A stretch of DNA of 64,000 nucleotides from Anthonomus grandis grandis. Lineage: Eukaryota > Arthropoda > Insecta > Coleoptera > Curculionidae. The position numbers and the translations under genes are program-made. The stretch spans positions 5,737,644 to 5,801,643 of the forward strand of contig NC_065548.1 in NCBI RefSeq assembly GCF_022605725.1, in the 5' to 3' direction. Of the stretch, positions 20,713 to 32,405 are shown piece by piece; positions within the stretch are counted from its first letter, which is position 1, and each line of letters opens with the position of its first letter. Below the pieces are notes generated by a model. The model saw only the letters and a program-made list of their open reading frames with translations. It was not told the origin of the DNA and did no database searches.

Positions 20713-21427
20713 TTTATTGCAAAAAAAAACATTTTTTATTAAAACTACCCTTACCCCCCCACCCGCCCCACACAACTCGCCAGTAAGAAATTGTTTCCAA
20801 AAAATCATTGTTTTCCAAAATAATACACATGCATAACAGCCGGTTTCATCGTTAATATCTTATCTTATAACACAGTTTGTATATTAAAATTTAATATAAT
20901 TATATATATGTATATTAATTAATAAATAATTAATACAAAAGCAGTATTATTATATTGGATATTATCGACGAAAAACGGTGGTTTTTCAAAACAATTCCTT
21001 ATTGGGAAAATGTGTGGGGTGGGTGGGTGGGGTAAGGGTTTGGTTGATAAAGAACAATATTTTTGCACAAAATATATATCCAATATCTAATCCAATAACA
21101 TTATTTATTTAAATTTAATATTATTTTATGTATCAATATTTAGTATAAAAATAGCGTTATTAGATTGGATAATATCAACGAAAAGTAGTAATTTTTTAGA
21201 AGAATTTTATCAAATATTTGAGGTGCAATAATTGAGTTTAAAAACTAAATATCTAAATCTCGTGCCAATTTTTTTAAAGTCCAAAGTTTTATTCTATTTC
21301 TAAACAGAATAGTGTATTCTACAGTTTAATAAATATACCTTATACGATTAATAAACATACCAAAACTAAAAATTCATCAATCTATATCAATATATATTTA
21401 ACAATAATAATATATTATGTGTTGCTT
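20713..21427 (+). mobile_element. Foldback-like palindromic element, copy A
   Basis: Starts CAGGCAATTATTTATTGCAA; has a C-rich arm (CTTACCCCCCCACCCGCCCC near 20750), an AT-rich middle, a G-rich arm (GGGGTGGGTGGGTGGGGTAA near 21005), and continues to TTAACAATAATAATATATTA followed by TGTGTTGCTT at its right end. The arms are inverted copies of each other. The right end is the reverse complement of the AAGCAACACAT left end of copies B and D. No coding capacity. Confidence 0.7.
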
Positions 21428-21429
21428 GA

Positions 21430-23025
21430 AAAGCCAATATTACTTACTCTTATGAATTTTTTTTATTAAAATACCTCAGTTTCTTCAAGTATTTCAAAAA
21501 AATTACTTTCTCATATTTTAGGTATTTTTAAGCTTTTTTAAAGCTAATGAACTAACTCTTAAAGTTTAACCCTTGGCATTAAACCTAAAACATAAAACCC
21601 GAAAAATTATAGGGAAAATCTAAATTATTATGACGAATTCGTAATTAGTAACTTATTTTGTTGGGTAATACTACGCCACTATTTCAGTAAGTGTCAGTTT
21701 AGAAAATACCAATAGGCTTAATTTAAAAAAAATTAAAAAATTAGACTTATTCGGGTATTTAGAAGAAACATGAATCTAAATCAATAATGATAATATTCAT
21801 AAATTTTTAAATACAATAATTTATTTGAGGTGTAATAGATTTTGTTACATACCCATGTGTTCAGCTTTAGTCTATCAACCTTTGTTCTCGTTTCTGCTTA
21901 TCAATATTCTACCTATTTTTATTTTCTATCGCAATTAAAAAGAATTAAAAGACCTGTTTTCATTAGGAATATAATTACAATGTAATAATCAAAACTTAAT
22001 AACTGAAAAGATTCTATCAAAAGTATCTTAAAACAATACAATTATGCAAAAGAATCTTTGGAAAATTGCTTAAGAGTTTGATAGTTAAAAAAACAATTTT
22101 TATAAGGCAAAATACATTACGATAAATATGAATGAAAAGTAAACCTTTTAATATTAATGAATTAAATAAAATAGTAATAAATACAATTTCTTGTACTTGT
22201 GGTAAATTTTACATAGATGAAGCCTTGAAAAAATAATTAATAAATATAAATCGTAGATAAAACACAATGATTTTCGGACATTAAAAATGACACAAATCAA
22301 AATAAAGTCAATTTATAATTTTGAATGAAGATTAATGAATAGATTGATTTTATTAATACATAGATTTTTTTGCTGAATAAAAAGGTAGAACATTTTTAAA
22401 AATATAAGATAATTGCAACTATGTTTCATTGTATGTATTTTCTATTATTCAATTATATTAGGATTACACCTTTTAACTTTTAAAAAGTTACTTTTGGATT
22501 TTCTTTGTTACTTTTGAAACGGATTTTTAAAGCGTCAATGTAAAAACTTCTTTGGTTTATGATTTAAATTAAAAATGGTGGTTCCACGACTTAGATTTGG
22601 CCTTACATTCTTTTTTATCATTCTACCTAAAAAACTGGATATTCTACTGAAATTTTCATCAATTTTTAATATCAGGTATATTTAAAGTAACGAGGCTCAA
22701 TTTGATATTTTTAATACAACAAAATCTGTCATATGTCGTGTTCTTGATCACTAGCACCTTTTAAGAAATTTTACGTTAGGCTTTGTTTTTTTTATTGTAT
22801 TGACCTTTTACTTAAGTTGCATTTTCAGTATATATTTGTGCATTTACTGCCATGTAAATGAGTTTGTTTCACCTCTAAGTCAGATATTTGAAAATAGTAA
22901 ATAATATCCTAATTAAAACCTAAAATTCGCTAAAAATTAACAAGTTTTTATTTGAAAAACCATCCAAAAAATCAATTTGAAATAACGCATTAAAACTGTT
23001 ACGTTAACGTAAAATCCGATCCGGT
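21430..23025. other. AT-rich intronic sequence with dispersed repeat
   Basis: A segment at about 22130-22320 (CTTGTACTTGTGGTAAATTT, TACATAGAT) recurs at 29800-29910 with AAAACATTAATAATTT-like flanks, and CAATTATGCAAAAGAATC near 22040 recurs near 29200 and 29585. No gene seen. Confidence 0.4.
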
Positions 23026-23029
23026 ATAC

Positions 23030-23290
23030 ACGAGTGGGGCGTGACCGTAAAGCGCAACAAGTGACCAATCAGACGGTTTGCCGCCGTCGGAAGTTCGCGG
23101 AATCCCGGCGAAATTCCAACGAATTATCGGGAATGACGCCACAGTATAAACTTACCGGGAATTCCCCTTAACTCGGACAGGATTTGGCTATTTTTCTTCC
23201 TATGACGTCACACGGATGCTTTATAATTAATTTTGAGGTTACGCGGTTTTTCGGTTTCGCATCGACGATTGCGGTTTGTTATTAACTAAG
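23030..23290. promoter_or_regulatory. Intronic regulatory island: kB, CRE and STAT-type sites
   Basis: A CpG-bearing island in intron 1. Sites seen: TTCGCGGAA (STAT-type TTCNNNGAA) at 23094-23102, the palindrome GGGAATTCCC (Rel/NF-kB type) at 23157-23166, the perfect CRE TGACGTCA at 23203-23210 and a minus-strand TATA (TATAAAG, first T at 23225). The minus strand also shows TTCCCG/GTAAGT (23154-23159), a consensus donor, so a short non-coding first exon from an alternative promoter is possible. No ATG lies in that short stretch. Binding is inferred from consensus only. Confidence 0.45.
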
Positions 23291-23399
23291 GCATTATTTT
23301 GCTATTTATAATTTTAATTGTAGATTTTGAGTTTGTTGTTAATTAAAAAGAATAAGGGTTTATTAAATAATTTAATTTTCCTTGTTCAGTGAATATTTT

Positions 23400-25500
23400 A
23401 TATTTGTTGTGCATAACTTAAATGGATAGGAATAATGTTTTTCCCATTATCAAGATGGTTGTTTTACTGAATTTTAGTCAGAAAAGCATAAAAAGTATTT
23501 TTTTAGTTAATAATGCATAACTTAAATGGCTACGAAGCATTTTTTTTCATTCAAAGAATTGGTTAGGTTATAAGAAAATCAGTATTTATTTAACTCAATA
23601 AATTTATGTAAAAAGCCAAATAAACCTTAAAAATCAATCAAGAAAAGACAATTTTAAATTCATAATTACGATTTTATTTACATTAAGTCAAAAAATGAGA
23701 ATAAATTTAATTTAAATTAAAAGGACATAACTTAAATGAATACAAAGTGTTTCTCATTATTTAACAAGAAATTAATATTTTTTTTTTAATGATAGATGCA
23801 GTTTTTAATATATTATAATATTCGCTTTTTTTATTTAAAAATATATTATATACTTTACTAATTTAACTCAAATAAGAAGTGTAATTATTTAAGATAAGGC
23901 CGCACAGAACGAATTATTTACCATGAATTTAATTTTTTTATATTCTAGTTTAATTACTCTCCAAACTAATCACGACATTTATGCAAACAAATAATTTTAA
24001 TTAAAAATCCATATTTAATAAGCCAAAACCCAATAGAATTTTACTTCAGATTAGGGATGCACAATTTAAAGAAAATTAGGATTTTATTTAAGAAAAAATC
24101 TTTGACAAGCAATTAAAAAGAGACAACCTAAATAACAATTAAATTTTTTTTTAGTTACGACTTATTTTTCTAGTTAAGGATGCATAACTTAAATGGATAC
24201 GAATTAGTTTTCGCTATTAGTAAAAAATCGATAAAAACGTGTTTTTCAAATGAGAAAATGCTTAATTTTATTAAACACTATTGCTTAAATTAAAAGCAAA
24301 CTTCAACCGACTCATAAATTCAACCTAGATAAAAAGTATATTTCAAGTTATAGAAATTTAAAAAGTAGTTTTCCATAATATATGTTTTGTAAAAATAAAC
24401 TTAGCTACTCTTTAAAATGATAAAAATCATGACAATTATGTGAACATAAGCAATTCAAATTAAAATTTTTTATTTAATCATTTAAAACCCAATAAAATTT
24501 CACTTTAACTTAATGATGCATAAGCTAGAGGGACCCGGCTTCCCATTTCCGATTTTTTCAATATGTTGCTTAAAAAATGAAAAAATGCTTGTGTTATTCA
24601 ACTTAAATAAATATAAACCAATTTTCTTTAATAACAAAATTGGAAAAATAATAAAAAAATCATTGTTTTACTTATTAAATTTAATTAAAAATTAATAAAA
24701 AGGGTTGGTTTAGTTAAGGTTGCATAACTTAAATGAATATGATGTATTTTTTTTTAAATAGCTCGTTAAAAAATTAGGATTTTATTGAATAAGTTTGTTT
24801 ATGTTTTTTATTTTCATTTATAAGTCAGAAAAACTTTGATAAACAATTACAAATAGATTAACCTCATCAAAAAATTATTAAAAATTTATTTTAATTTAAG
24901 GATGCATCGTCTTTCTTTATTTAAAAATATCCTTGTATTGGAAAGAAATTTTCGCATTTTTTAAATCGTAAATTAAACCCAAATAAAAAGTGTATTTTGA
25001 GTTATATGTATTAAACGAATAGTTTTTCATTATACTTATTTTTTTTAAATCCAGTCCAATTATCCTTTAAAACCATAAAAATCATGAAAAATATGTTAAA
25101 AATTTAAATTAAAAACCCTTAATTAATTAATTAAAACCCAATAAAATATCACTTTAAATTAGGAATGCATAACCTAATTGGATACGAATATGTTCACGCT
25201 ATTAATTACAAATTAATTTGAAAAAAATTTGATGCAAAAATACATAAATTAATTAAACACGAATTGATTTTCTTCATTTAAAAGAATTATAGGGAAATTC
25301 TCGATAAATCATAAATTTAACCCAAATAGTTTAGTGTATTTTTAATATAGTCCAAAAAAGTGCCGAACAAGTTTTTCATAATTTTTAAAACAGAAAACTT
25401 AAGTTTATTTGCTGTTTAAAATTATAATTTAATTAGTAAAGCCGCAACAAAAAATCACTTTGAATTAAGAACCATAACTTAAATGGACATGACTCTCGTC
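23400..25500 (+). repeat. TGCATAACTTAAATGGATA motif array, second block
   Basis: Copies start near 23410, 23514, 23723 (variant), 24181, 24721, 25166 and 25471 (variant), with a weak one near 24515. Flanking phrases also repeat: AAACCCAATAAAATNTCACT followed by TTAA...GGATGCAT before the motif (24029, 24485, 25137), and CATAAAAATCATGA...ATATGTTAA-type words. The units are old and diverged, while the motif itself stays close to consensus. Confidence 0.6.
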
Positions 25501-25559
25501 TACATATTTTCTTACTATTGGCAAGAAAAATTAAAGAACTCTTACGTTATTCAACTTAC

Positions 25560-25827
25560 TTTTAAGCCAAGATTTCGTTCCATTTTTCCACCATTGGTCG
25601 CACTTTTTACTACTCCGACACTTAACATCTTCAGTCTCTATACATTGACACAGTCTTTTATTTCCGTTAAAATACTGATTATGGCAATAACTACATAAGG
25701 AACTGTCGACACTACCCCTCGATTCTTCCGCGGTCTGAGGAGAACGCTCGGACGTCCGAAACGTCAGTCGCGTCCTGAACGTTCTCTGATCTCTATAAAG
25801 CACCTCGTCGAGACTCAATTCAATCAT
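25560..25827 (-). CDS. Candidate first coding exon, Cys-rich N-terminal region
   Basis: Minus strand. ATG at 25825-25827 has A at -3; 89 codons plus one base precede the consensus donor A/GTAAGTTG, so it ends in phase 1. The next downstream acceptor found, at 11901, needs exactly one base, and A+AA makes a Lys codon, so the reading continues in frame across a 13.7-kb intron. It reads MIELSLDEVLYRDQRTFRTR, a Ser/Arg/Glu-rich part, then a Cys-rich part (CSYCHNQYFNGNKRLCQCIE; more Cys at DVKCRSSKKCDQWW). No domain is recognised. If joined, the hydrophobic segment of the next exon would act as a type II signal anchor with the basic KSWLKK stretch on the cytoplasmic side. Alternatively this exon belongs to another transcript, and the cytokine uses a tiny ATG exon not seen here. 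Confidence 0.55.
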
Positions 25828-25942
25828 CGTTAGGCACGTGATTCGAAGAACAAAAAAATTATTTTTTATTTATTATTTTTTTTTAAATATAAAAATTACG
25901 GAAGCAGCACCCTCGATGTGGTACGTCTAATGTGTTCTTTGT

Positions 25943-25979
25943 GACTGCCGGTTTAAGCGGTTGGATTTAAGGATTTATA
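25943..25979 (-). promoter_or_regulatory. TATA plus CAGT initiator upstream of the first exon
   Basis: Minus-strand TATAAATCC begins at 25979 and CAGTC, with its A at 25946, lies 33 bases downstream, close to the insect TATA-initiator spacing. This predicts a 5' UTR of about 119 nt before the ATG at 25827. The surrounding region to 26200 is GC-richer. Confidence 0.5.
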
Positions 25980-26127
25980 AAAATTGAAGAGGTGTGTCAC
26001 ACGAACCGTGGGGCGGTACGTGTAGTGTGATTTCATGAATGAACGCGATGCCCCCACCATCGTAACAAAACACGGATTCTCGCCTCGTGTTCGACGGGCG
26101 AGCGTGTGCCCCCGGAAGAAGACCCTG

Positions 26128-26175
26128 ATGATGACGATGATGATGTTGATGATGATGATGATGATGAAGGATTTT
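26128..26175 (+). repeat. (GAT)n microsatellite
   Basis: Interrupted GATGATGAC/GATGATGTT repeat of about 15 triplets, upstream of the minus-strand promoter. Confidence 0.9.
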
Positions 26176-26265
26176 GTTTTCGGGTTTTAGTGACGTTCAT
26201 AATTGCACTGATTGTTTATGCGGTTAGTTAGTATGGGCTCTGGGTTAAACAAAATAAATAAAGTC

Positions 26266-28670
26266 ACTTATATAACTTTGCTTATATGTTTTGTGTATTA
26301 TGAAATCTGACTGAAATTGTTTGCCTAATATATATGACAAATATACGTGTTTTAATAAGGAATCATAAATTTACCTAATTTAGTGGGTCAAATGTCAGTA
26401 AAAATGAGTTTGAAATTCACGACGCAAAACTTAAATGGATATAAACTATTGTTTTTTAATAAAAATATTTATAGCCTTATTTTTATTTATTTTGGTCATA
26501 TAGTGCGAAAAATTGCGTATCTACAATTTCGTGACCCCTTAACCTTATACACACCTTAACCCATATAAATGTAACATTTTTAGTCTGATAAGTTATATGC
26601 CTAATTAATTTCTTAATCTCTTATAGTATATAATTTACTTTATTTAATCATCTGTATTCATTTTCAATTGCTTGAACTACAGACATAGAGTCTGAAAAAA
26701 TGACAAGATTAGTGGATTTGTATTGCTTTCATACCTATGCTGCAATGTTTGTCTATGTGAAATTGTTATCTAATATCTAAGTGAGGAATATAAATTCCTA
26801 CTTCATTACCTTTAGTATTTTTTAAAGTATCTGTATATATTTGTATGCTATTAGAGTGATTTCTTCTGAATTCTGATTTAGGCAGGTTGTCATTAATCAT
26901 CGGATAGTCAATATATAAAAAGCATTTAACTAATGTGCTTTATATGGAGCCTAAGTAGTCAGATTGTGAAAAATCAAAAGGGATAATTAACTCCAATATT
27001 AAATAAACCTATTAAGAGGCTTTATTATATAACTTGGCTCAAGTTTTGTGAATTATGAAATCTGACTAAAATTATTTGCCTAATATGCATCTTTTATTAA
27101 ACAATAATTAAATTTACTTCATTTAGTTGGTCAAATGATAGTGAAAGACAGTTTTCAATATACGATGCATAACTTAAATGGATATGAATAATTTTTGTAT
27201 TGCCCATATATAGAGCGACTTTTGGAAAATCTAATTTGTCCCCACTTTTTAATTTAATTAATTTTATCAACACCTTTATTGAAAAGTCAATTTGAATTTT
27301 AAATCTCTTGAAAAAGTCCAAATAACTATTTCTCGTTATTTAATAAAGAATTAACAAAAGGTATTTTTAAATGAAAGATGCATAACTTAATTGAACACGA
27401 GTCACTCTTCTTTACTTAAAAATATATTTCATAAATTTAACCCACATTTAAAAAAAAATTACTAATAATAAGCCTCAATTTAATAATTTTGTGCGGTCCT
27501 ACTTTTTGGTTTTTTTCTCTGGGTTTTTTATAATTTGTTTTTACTCACTTAAATAAATTGATACTTAATATTAAATTATTAATTTTAACTATTGTTATTT
27601 AGATTTATTTTCTGACTTGTAGGTAGGTTTATTTGACTAGTAAGCTCAGTAGTATGAAACAAATAAATAAAATCCTAAAGTTAAAATACAAAAACGGATA
27701 AAAATGAACTAAAAAACCCTAAAAAACGTTTAAAATCAAATTTATTCTTTTAAAAAATAATTCCTTTTTAAAAATAGCTTACTTTAATAAATGTATTTAC
27801 AAAGTCAGAAAAACTCTGACAAACAACTAAAAATAGACAACCAACAGTTACAATTTTACCTCTTATGAGTCAAAAATAGACAAACATCTTATTATCAATT
27901 AAGGGTGAGTAACTAAATGTTTATAGTTAATTTTTTTATATTTATACTTGTATTCATATTTGTAATTACTTGTGCTTTGTTTTTACATACATAGACTCTG
28001 ATAAATTGACGAAATTAGTAAATTTGTATTTTAAACATAAATTAGGTGCTTTCGCAGGTAGGCTGTAATGTTTTTAATATCTAATATTAAGGGAGAAATA
28101 TAAATTTTAATATAATATATTTTTAATAATTAGTATTTTTTTAAAGCATCTGTATTATAATTATTATAAGTATTTATTTGTATGCTATCAGAGTAATAAA
28201 AGTAAGGGTTTTTTATTTTATAATTCTGATTTAAACAGGTTTATATATTAATCATCGGATAGTCAGTAAATAAAGAGCATTTAACTAATGTGTTTTATAT
28301 GAAGCCTAAATAGTCAAATTGTAAAAAACCAAAAGGGTACTCTAACATTGGGTAAAACTCTTAATAGGCTTTATTATATAACTAGGCTTAAGTTTTAGAA
28401 TTTATGAAATCTGACTGAAATTATTAGCCTAATATGCATGACAAATATGCATCTTTTATTAAACAATCATAAATTTACCTAATTTATTTGGTCAAATGCT
28501 ATTAAGACAATTTTGATTTTACAATGCATAACTTAAATGGATATGAACCATTTCTCTTTTATAAAAAAAGAATGCTTTTTTTTACCTATACTATTGCCCA
28601 TATATAAAGCGACTTTTGAAGAATCTAATTTGTTCCCTTTTTTTTAATTTAATTTATTTTTAAAAATAAG
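26266..28670 (+). repeat. ~1.35-kb tandem duplication containing the 19-bp motif
   Basis: The block TTATATAACTTGGCTCAAG...TATGAAATCTGACT...TTGCCTAATATGCAT...motif...TTGCCCATATATAGAGCGAC at 27023-27265 recurs at 28374-28640, and its first half at 26266-26450. The preceding part (ATCATCGGATAGTCA, GCATTTAACTAATGTGCTTT) also occurs twice, near 26895-26940 and 28250-28295. Motif copies start at 26423 (variant), 27166, 27379 and 28525. Confidence 0.7.
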
Positions 28671-30430
28671 TCTGCTAATTTAATATGTTAATTATTAAGC
28701 AACTTTATGGAATTTTCAATCTCTTGAAGTCTGGATAAAAATAAGGGTATCTGAAAATTCAACTATGTTTAAAATTATATACCTTGTTAGATACCATGTA
28801 ATTTTAAACCTGTAAAAATATATTTGTGTTAAAAAAGATCTATATTGTGGTGACTATTTTATAATTATATAATCGTGCAAACATTATATGTAATAAATAC
28901 ATTTCAAAGACACATTCTAGATTTTATTAAGCACAACTTATTACAAAACAATTATTCAATAGATTTTTTAGCCAATTCAAAAAAAATCATTTTTATTTAT
29001 TTAAAAAGTAAAATTTGTGCCAATAAATCTATGTAAAAAGCCACATTTATCTTTAAAAAAAATTTAAAAAAAGGAAATTTTAGTTACTATTTCACTTATA
29101 TAAAAAAGCTAAAAATAGCTAAAAATCTGTTCTGAATTTTTATTACTTTTTGTACCTTAATTGAAATAAATCTTATTAAAAATAACTTAATACAAAACAA
29201 TTATGCAAAATTCTTATTTTAAATTCTAAAAAAATCATTATTTTACCCAACATATTTAGTTAAAAATGAATAAGTAGTATTTTTTTTAGTTAGGGATGCA
29301 TAACCTAAATGGCAACGAAGCATTTTTCTTTATTTAAAAAGGTCCCTTAATTATAGGGTAATCGGAAGTTTGACGCAATGAATATATTTAAAAAACTAAA
29401 TAAGCCTTAACAAACTGTTACAAAAAGGCAATTTTAATTAATATTTATAGTTTAACTTACAATCTGCAACAAAATTGTTTATAATTATTAAGGATGAGTA
29501 ACTTTAATGGTTCTAAATTGCTTTTCATGGTTTTTGTACTTTTTACTTAAGTAAATTTTATTACAAATAACTTAATACAAAATCATTATCCAAAAGAATT
29601 TTTTTTAAATTATTTTAAAGAGCTTAATAATCCACGTATAAAATTAAAGCAACCAATTTTTACCACTAAACTTATTTTGTCATTTATTCCTTGTTTTTTT
29701 GATAAAATTAAAAAATAGCTAAACAGTTTAATATAAAACCTTTTTTAAATCATAAAATACATAACGATATCTATTATTAAATGCTTAATTTCTTAATGAA
29801 AATTAATTAAATAAAAATGTAATTTATAAAACATCTTGTACTTGTAGTAAATATTACATAGATTAAACATGTATAAAACATTAATAATTTCCAAAAATTA
29901 AAAATCACACAACATTCATTTGACAATAACGATGGAAATTTCTTCACTGACCTAGGTCTTCATTTTACATAGTATCTAGCGATATTAGAACATGTTCCAA
30001 TTTTGTTTTGCTTGAGAAGTGCTAATTAATATATCTTGTACAACCAATCTCATGATATTTTTCTTTAATATCTCTCAGTTTTTCTTTTTCTGTCAGGTTT
30101 TGGAATTCCTTTCACGGTATTTCTTATACTAAACCAACCAATGTATTTCATAACATTATGATTGTATTTATTTGTTTGAAGTATTTCTAATTACAAAACT
30201 AAGAATTTGATATGCTTTTTATATGTATTTCATAGTGCGTAGTAAGTTTAAGGTTTCACTGCATGTACATACTTATTCCTTGCACACATTTATTCCATGT
30301 GCTGAATGAGATACCCGGATTCTCTAAAATATTAAAAATAAAGCAGGCATAACCTAAATGCGTACGGAGCAATGATTTTATTTATGTCATTCTTAAAAAC
30401 ATAGTTTTAAGTTATTTATAGTGTCCCCTT
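28671..30430. other. AT-rich sequence with further motif copies
   Basis: Motif variants at 29297, 29507 (weak) and 30347; each of the first two heads a short block with ACTTAATACAAAA...ATTATGCAAAA words that also appear near 22040. No gene seen. Confidence 0.45.
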
Positions 30431-30433
30431 CCT

Positions 30434-31180
30434 AAGCAACACATCATTATATTATTATTGTTAAATATATATTTATTCAACGATTTTTTAGTTATTTGGT
30501 TTTGGGATATTTATCAACCGTATATGGTCAAATTATATTTATTAAACTTTAGAATATACGTGTATCATCAACAATTCTTTTTACAAAAGGGAAAAAATTT
30601 CAGGATTTAAAAAAATTGACACGTGATTTACATATCTATTATAGTTTTTAAACTCGATTACTACACCTCAAATATTTGATGAAATTTGTCTAAAAAATCA
30701 CTGTTTTTCGTCCATATTATCCAATCTAATAACACTGTTTTTATACTAAATATTTATATATAAAATTATATCAAATTTAAATAAAAAGTGTTATTAAATT
30801 TAATATTGAATATATATTTCCTGCAAAAACATTGTTTTTCATAAATACAACCCTTATCCCCCCACCCACCCCAAACATTTTTCCAGTAAGAAATTATTTT
30901 GAAAAATCACCGTTTTTCGTCCATAATATCCAATCTAAAAGAACTTTTTTTATTTTAAATATTTAATAATATACACATATATAATTATATTACATTTAAA
31001 TAAACACACTGTGTTATTAGAGTAGATATTAACGACAAAACCACCTGTTATTCATGCGTAGTATTTTGTAAAACAAGGATTTTTGAATATAATTTTTGAC
31101 TGGTAAGTTGTGTAGGGTGGGTGGGGGGTGAAGAGTAGATTTAATGAAAAATGTTTTTTTTGCAGAAAATAATTGCCTGT
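30434..31180 (+). mobile_element. Foldback-like element, copy B (most complete left arm)
   Basis: Left end AAGCAACACATCATTATATT, then TATTTATCAACCGTATATGG, CACTGTTTTTCGTCCATA, the C-rich arm TTATCCCCCCACCCACCCCA near 30850, an AT middle, the G-rich arm AGGGTGGGTGGGGGGTGA near 31115, ending TTTTGCAGAAAATAATTGCC at about 31180. The right arm stops at the same inner breakpoint at which copies A and F begin, pointing to two structural variants of the family. Confidence 0.7.
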
Positions 31181-31845
31181 AGGCAAAATTCACTTTAAAA
31201 AAATTATAGGTAATAATAAAATCTCTAGTTTCTGTATCTATACTTTTCTCACATACCTAGTAATGAAAATATTATTGAAATTACTTATGAAAATTTTTAT
31301 TGAAGCCAGAAAAACTAAATAGTAATTGAGTTTTTAATAAAGACTTTAACCATAGCCTTAGTTATTAAACCAAAAGTAAAACAAATAATTCTTAAAAGTA
31401 ATAATGCATAACTTAGCTGGATGTCAATACAATTCTTTTTATAATTTGGCAACTTTCCAAATGCGTATAAACTAATTGAGCTTTTCATTAATAAACAAGA
31501 GCATCCTTTGGTTTAGCATAATTAAAAAAAAATCAAATTCAGCACACATACTAAACTGCAGCAGTACTTTCCACACAAACAAAAAAGAAGATAACACCAG
31601 ATACGCTATCTCTTTTGCTCTCGCTCTCTCTAAAGCTTATCGGCCTGACGTAAAATCCTAAACGGATTGTCGTCGGCCGTTGCGCAACCAGAATATTTTT
31701 TTGCGATTTCGAGAAGTCAAAATTGCGTCAGAGGACGCAACAGTTCCAGCACATCGTGTTTTATGGGTTTTTTTAATTGTTGATTCATACTTATTTGACT
31801 CCTAAAGTTGATTAATAAGAAAACAGAAGTAAAAAAATTAAAACA
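31181..31845. other. Unassigned, partly GC-richer
   Basis: One motif copy at 31404. At 31660-31760 is a compact CpG-rich stretch (TTGTCGTCGGCCGTTGCGCA). The frame at 31476-31661 lacks coding features. Confidence 0.35.
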
Positions 31846-31846
31846 G

Positions 31847-32405
31847 TATCCGTAATATATTTCTGAAAAGGGTTTTTTGGGAAGTTATAAGATGCACGTA
31901 TGATTCATTGTAAAGTAGCGTAGACGAGAGAGTTGTCCGATTTTTAGGAAGTGCCGAATATTTTATCCGTATTGGCCGTAGCAGGATGTGCCTAAGGTAA
32001 TTCTCGGTAAAGAATTTGGGTCAGTAGGAAGGTGGAGCAGCAGGTTCTGATGCGTGTTCATCAGTTAAAAATCTACAATTATGTCAAAAATATATGTAAA
32101 AATAAAAAAGCAGAAGCGCCATTAGCAAGGAATTGAAGGTGCATCCGTAATACATTGCTGAAAAGGGTTTTTGGGAACTTTCAAGATGCGCGCATGATTC
32201 ATTGTAAAACAGCGTAGACAAGAGAATTGACCGATTTTTAGGAATTGCTGAATACTTTATAGGCCCTAACAGGATGCGATTTGGTAATTCTCGGTAAAGA
32301 ATTTGGGTTAGTAAAGTAGGTGGAGCAGCAGGTTTAGGTTCTGTTGGGTCTTGTTCTTCAGTTAAGAATCTGTAGTTAGGTCAAAAATAAACGTAAAAAA
32401 ATTGG
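31847..32405 (+). repeat. Two-copy tandem duplication, offset 295 bp
   Basis: Copies at 31847-32130 and 32142-32405 share ATCCGTAATA, CTGAAAAGGGTTTTT, GATTCATTGTAAA, GGTAATTCTCGGTAAAGAAT and GGTGGAGCAGCAGGTT. Conservation is good enough that the duplication is fairly young. It is non-coding as far as can be seen. Confidence 0.8.

Noticed and set aside
25483..25698. 71-codon plus-strand frame
   Set aside because: It is the antisense shadow of the better-supported minus-strand exon at 25560-25827.
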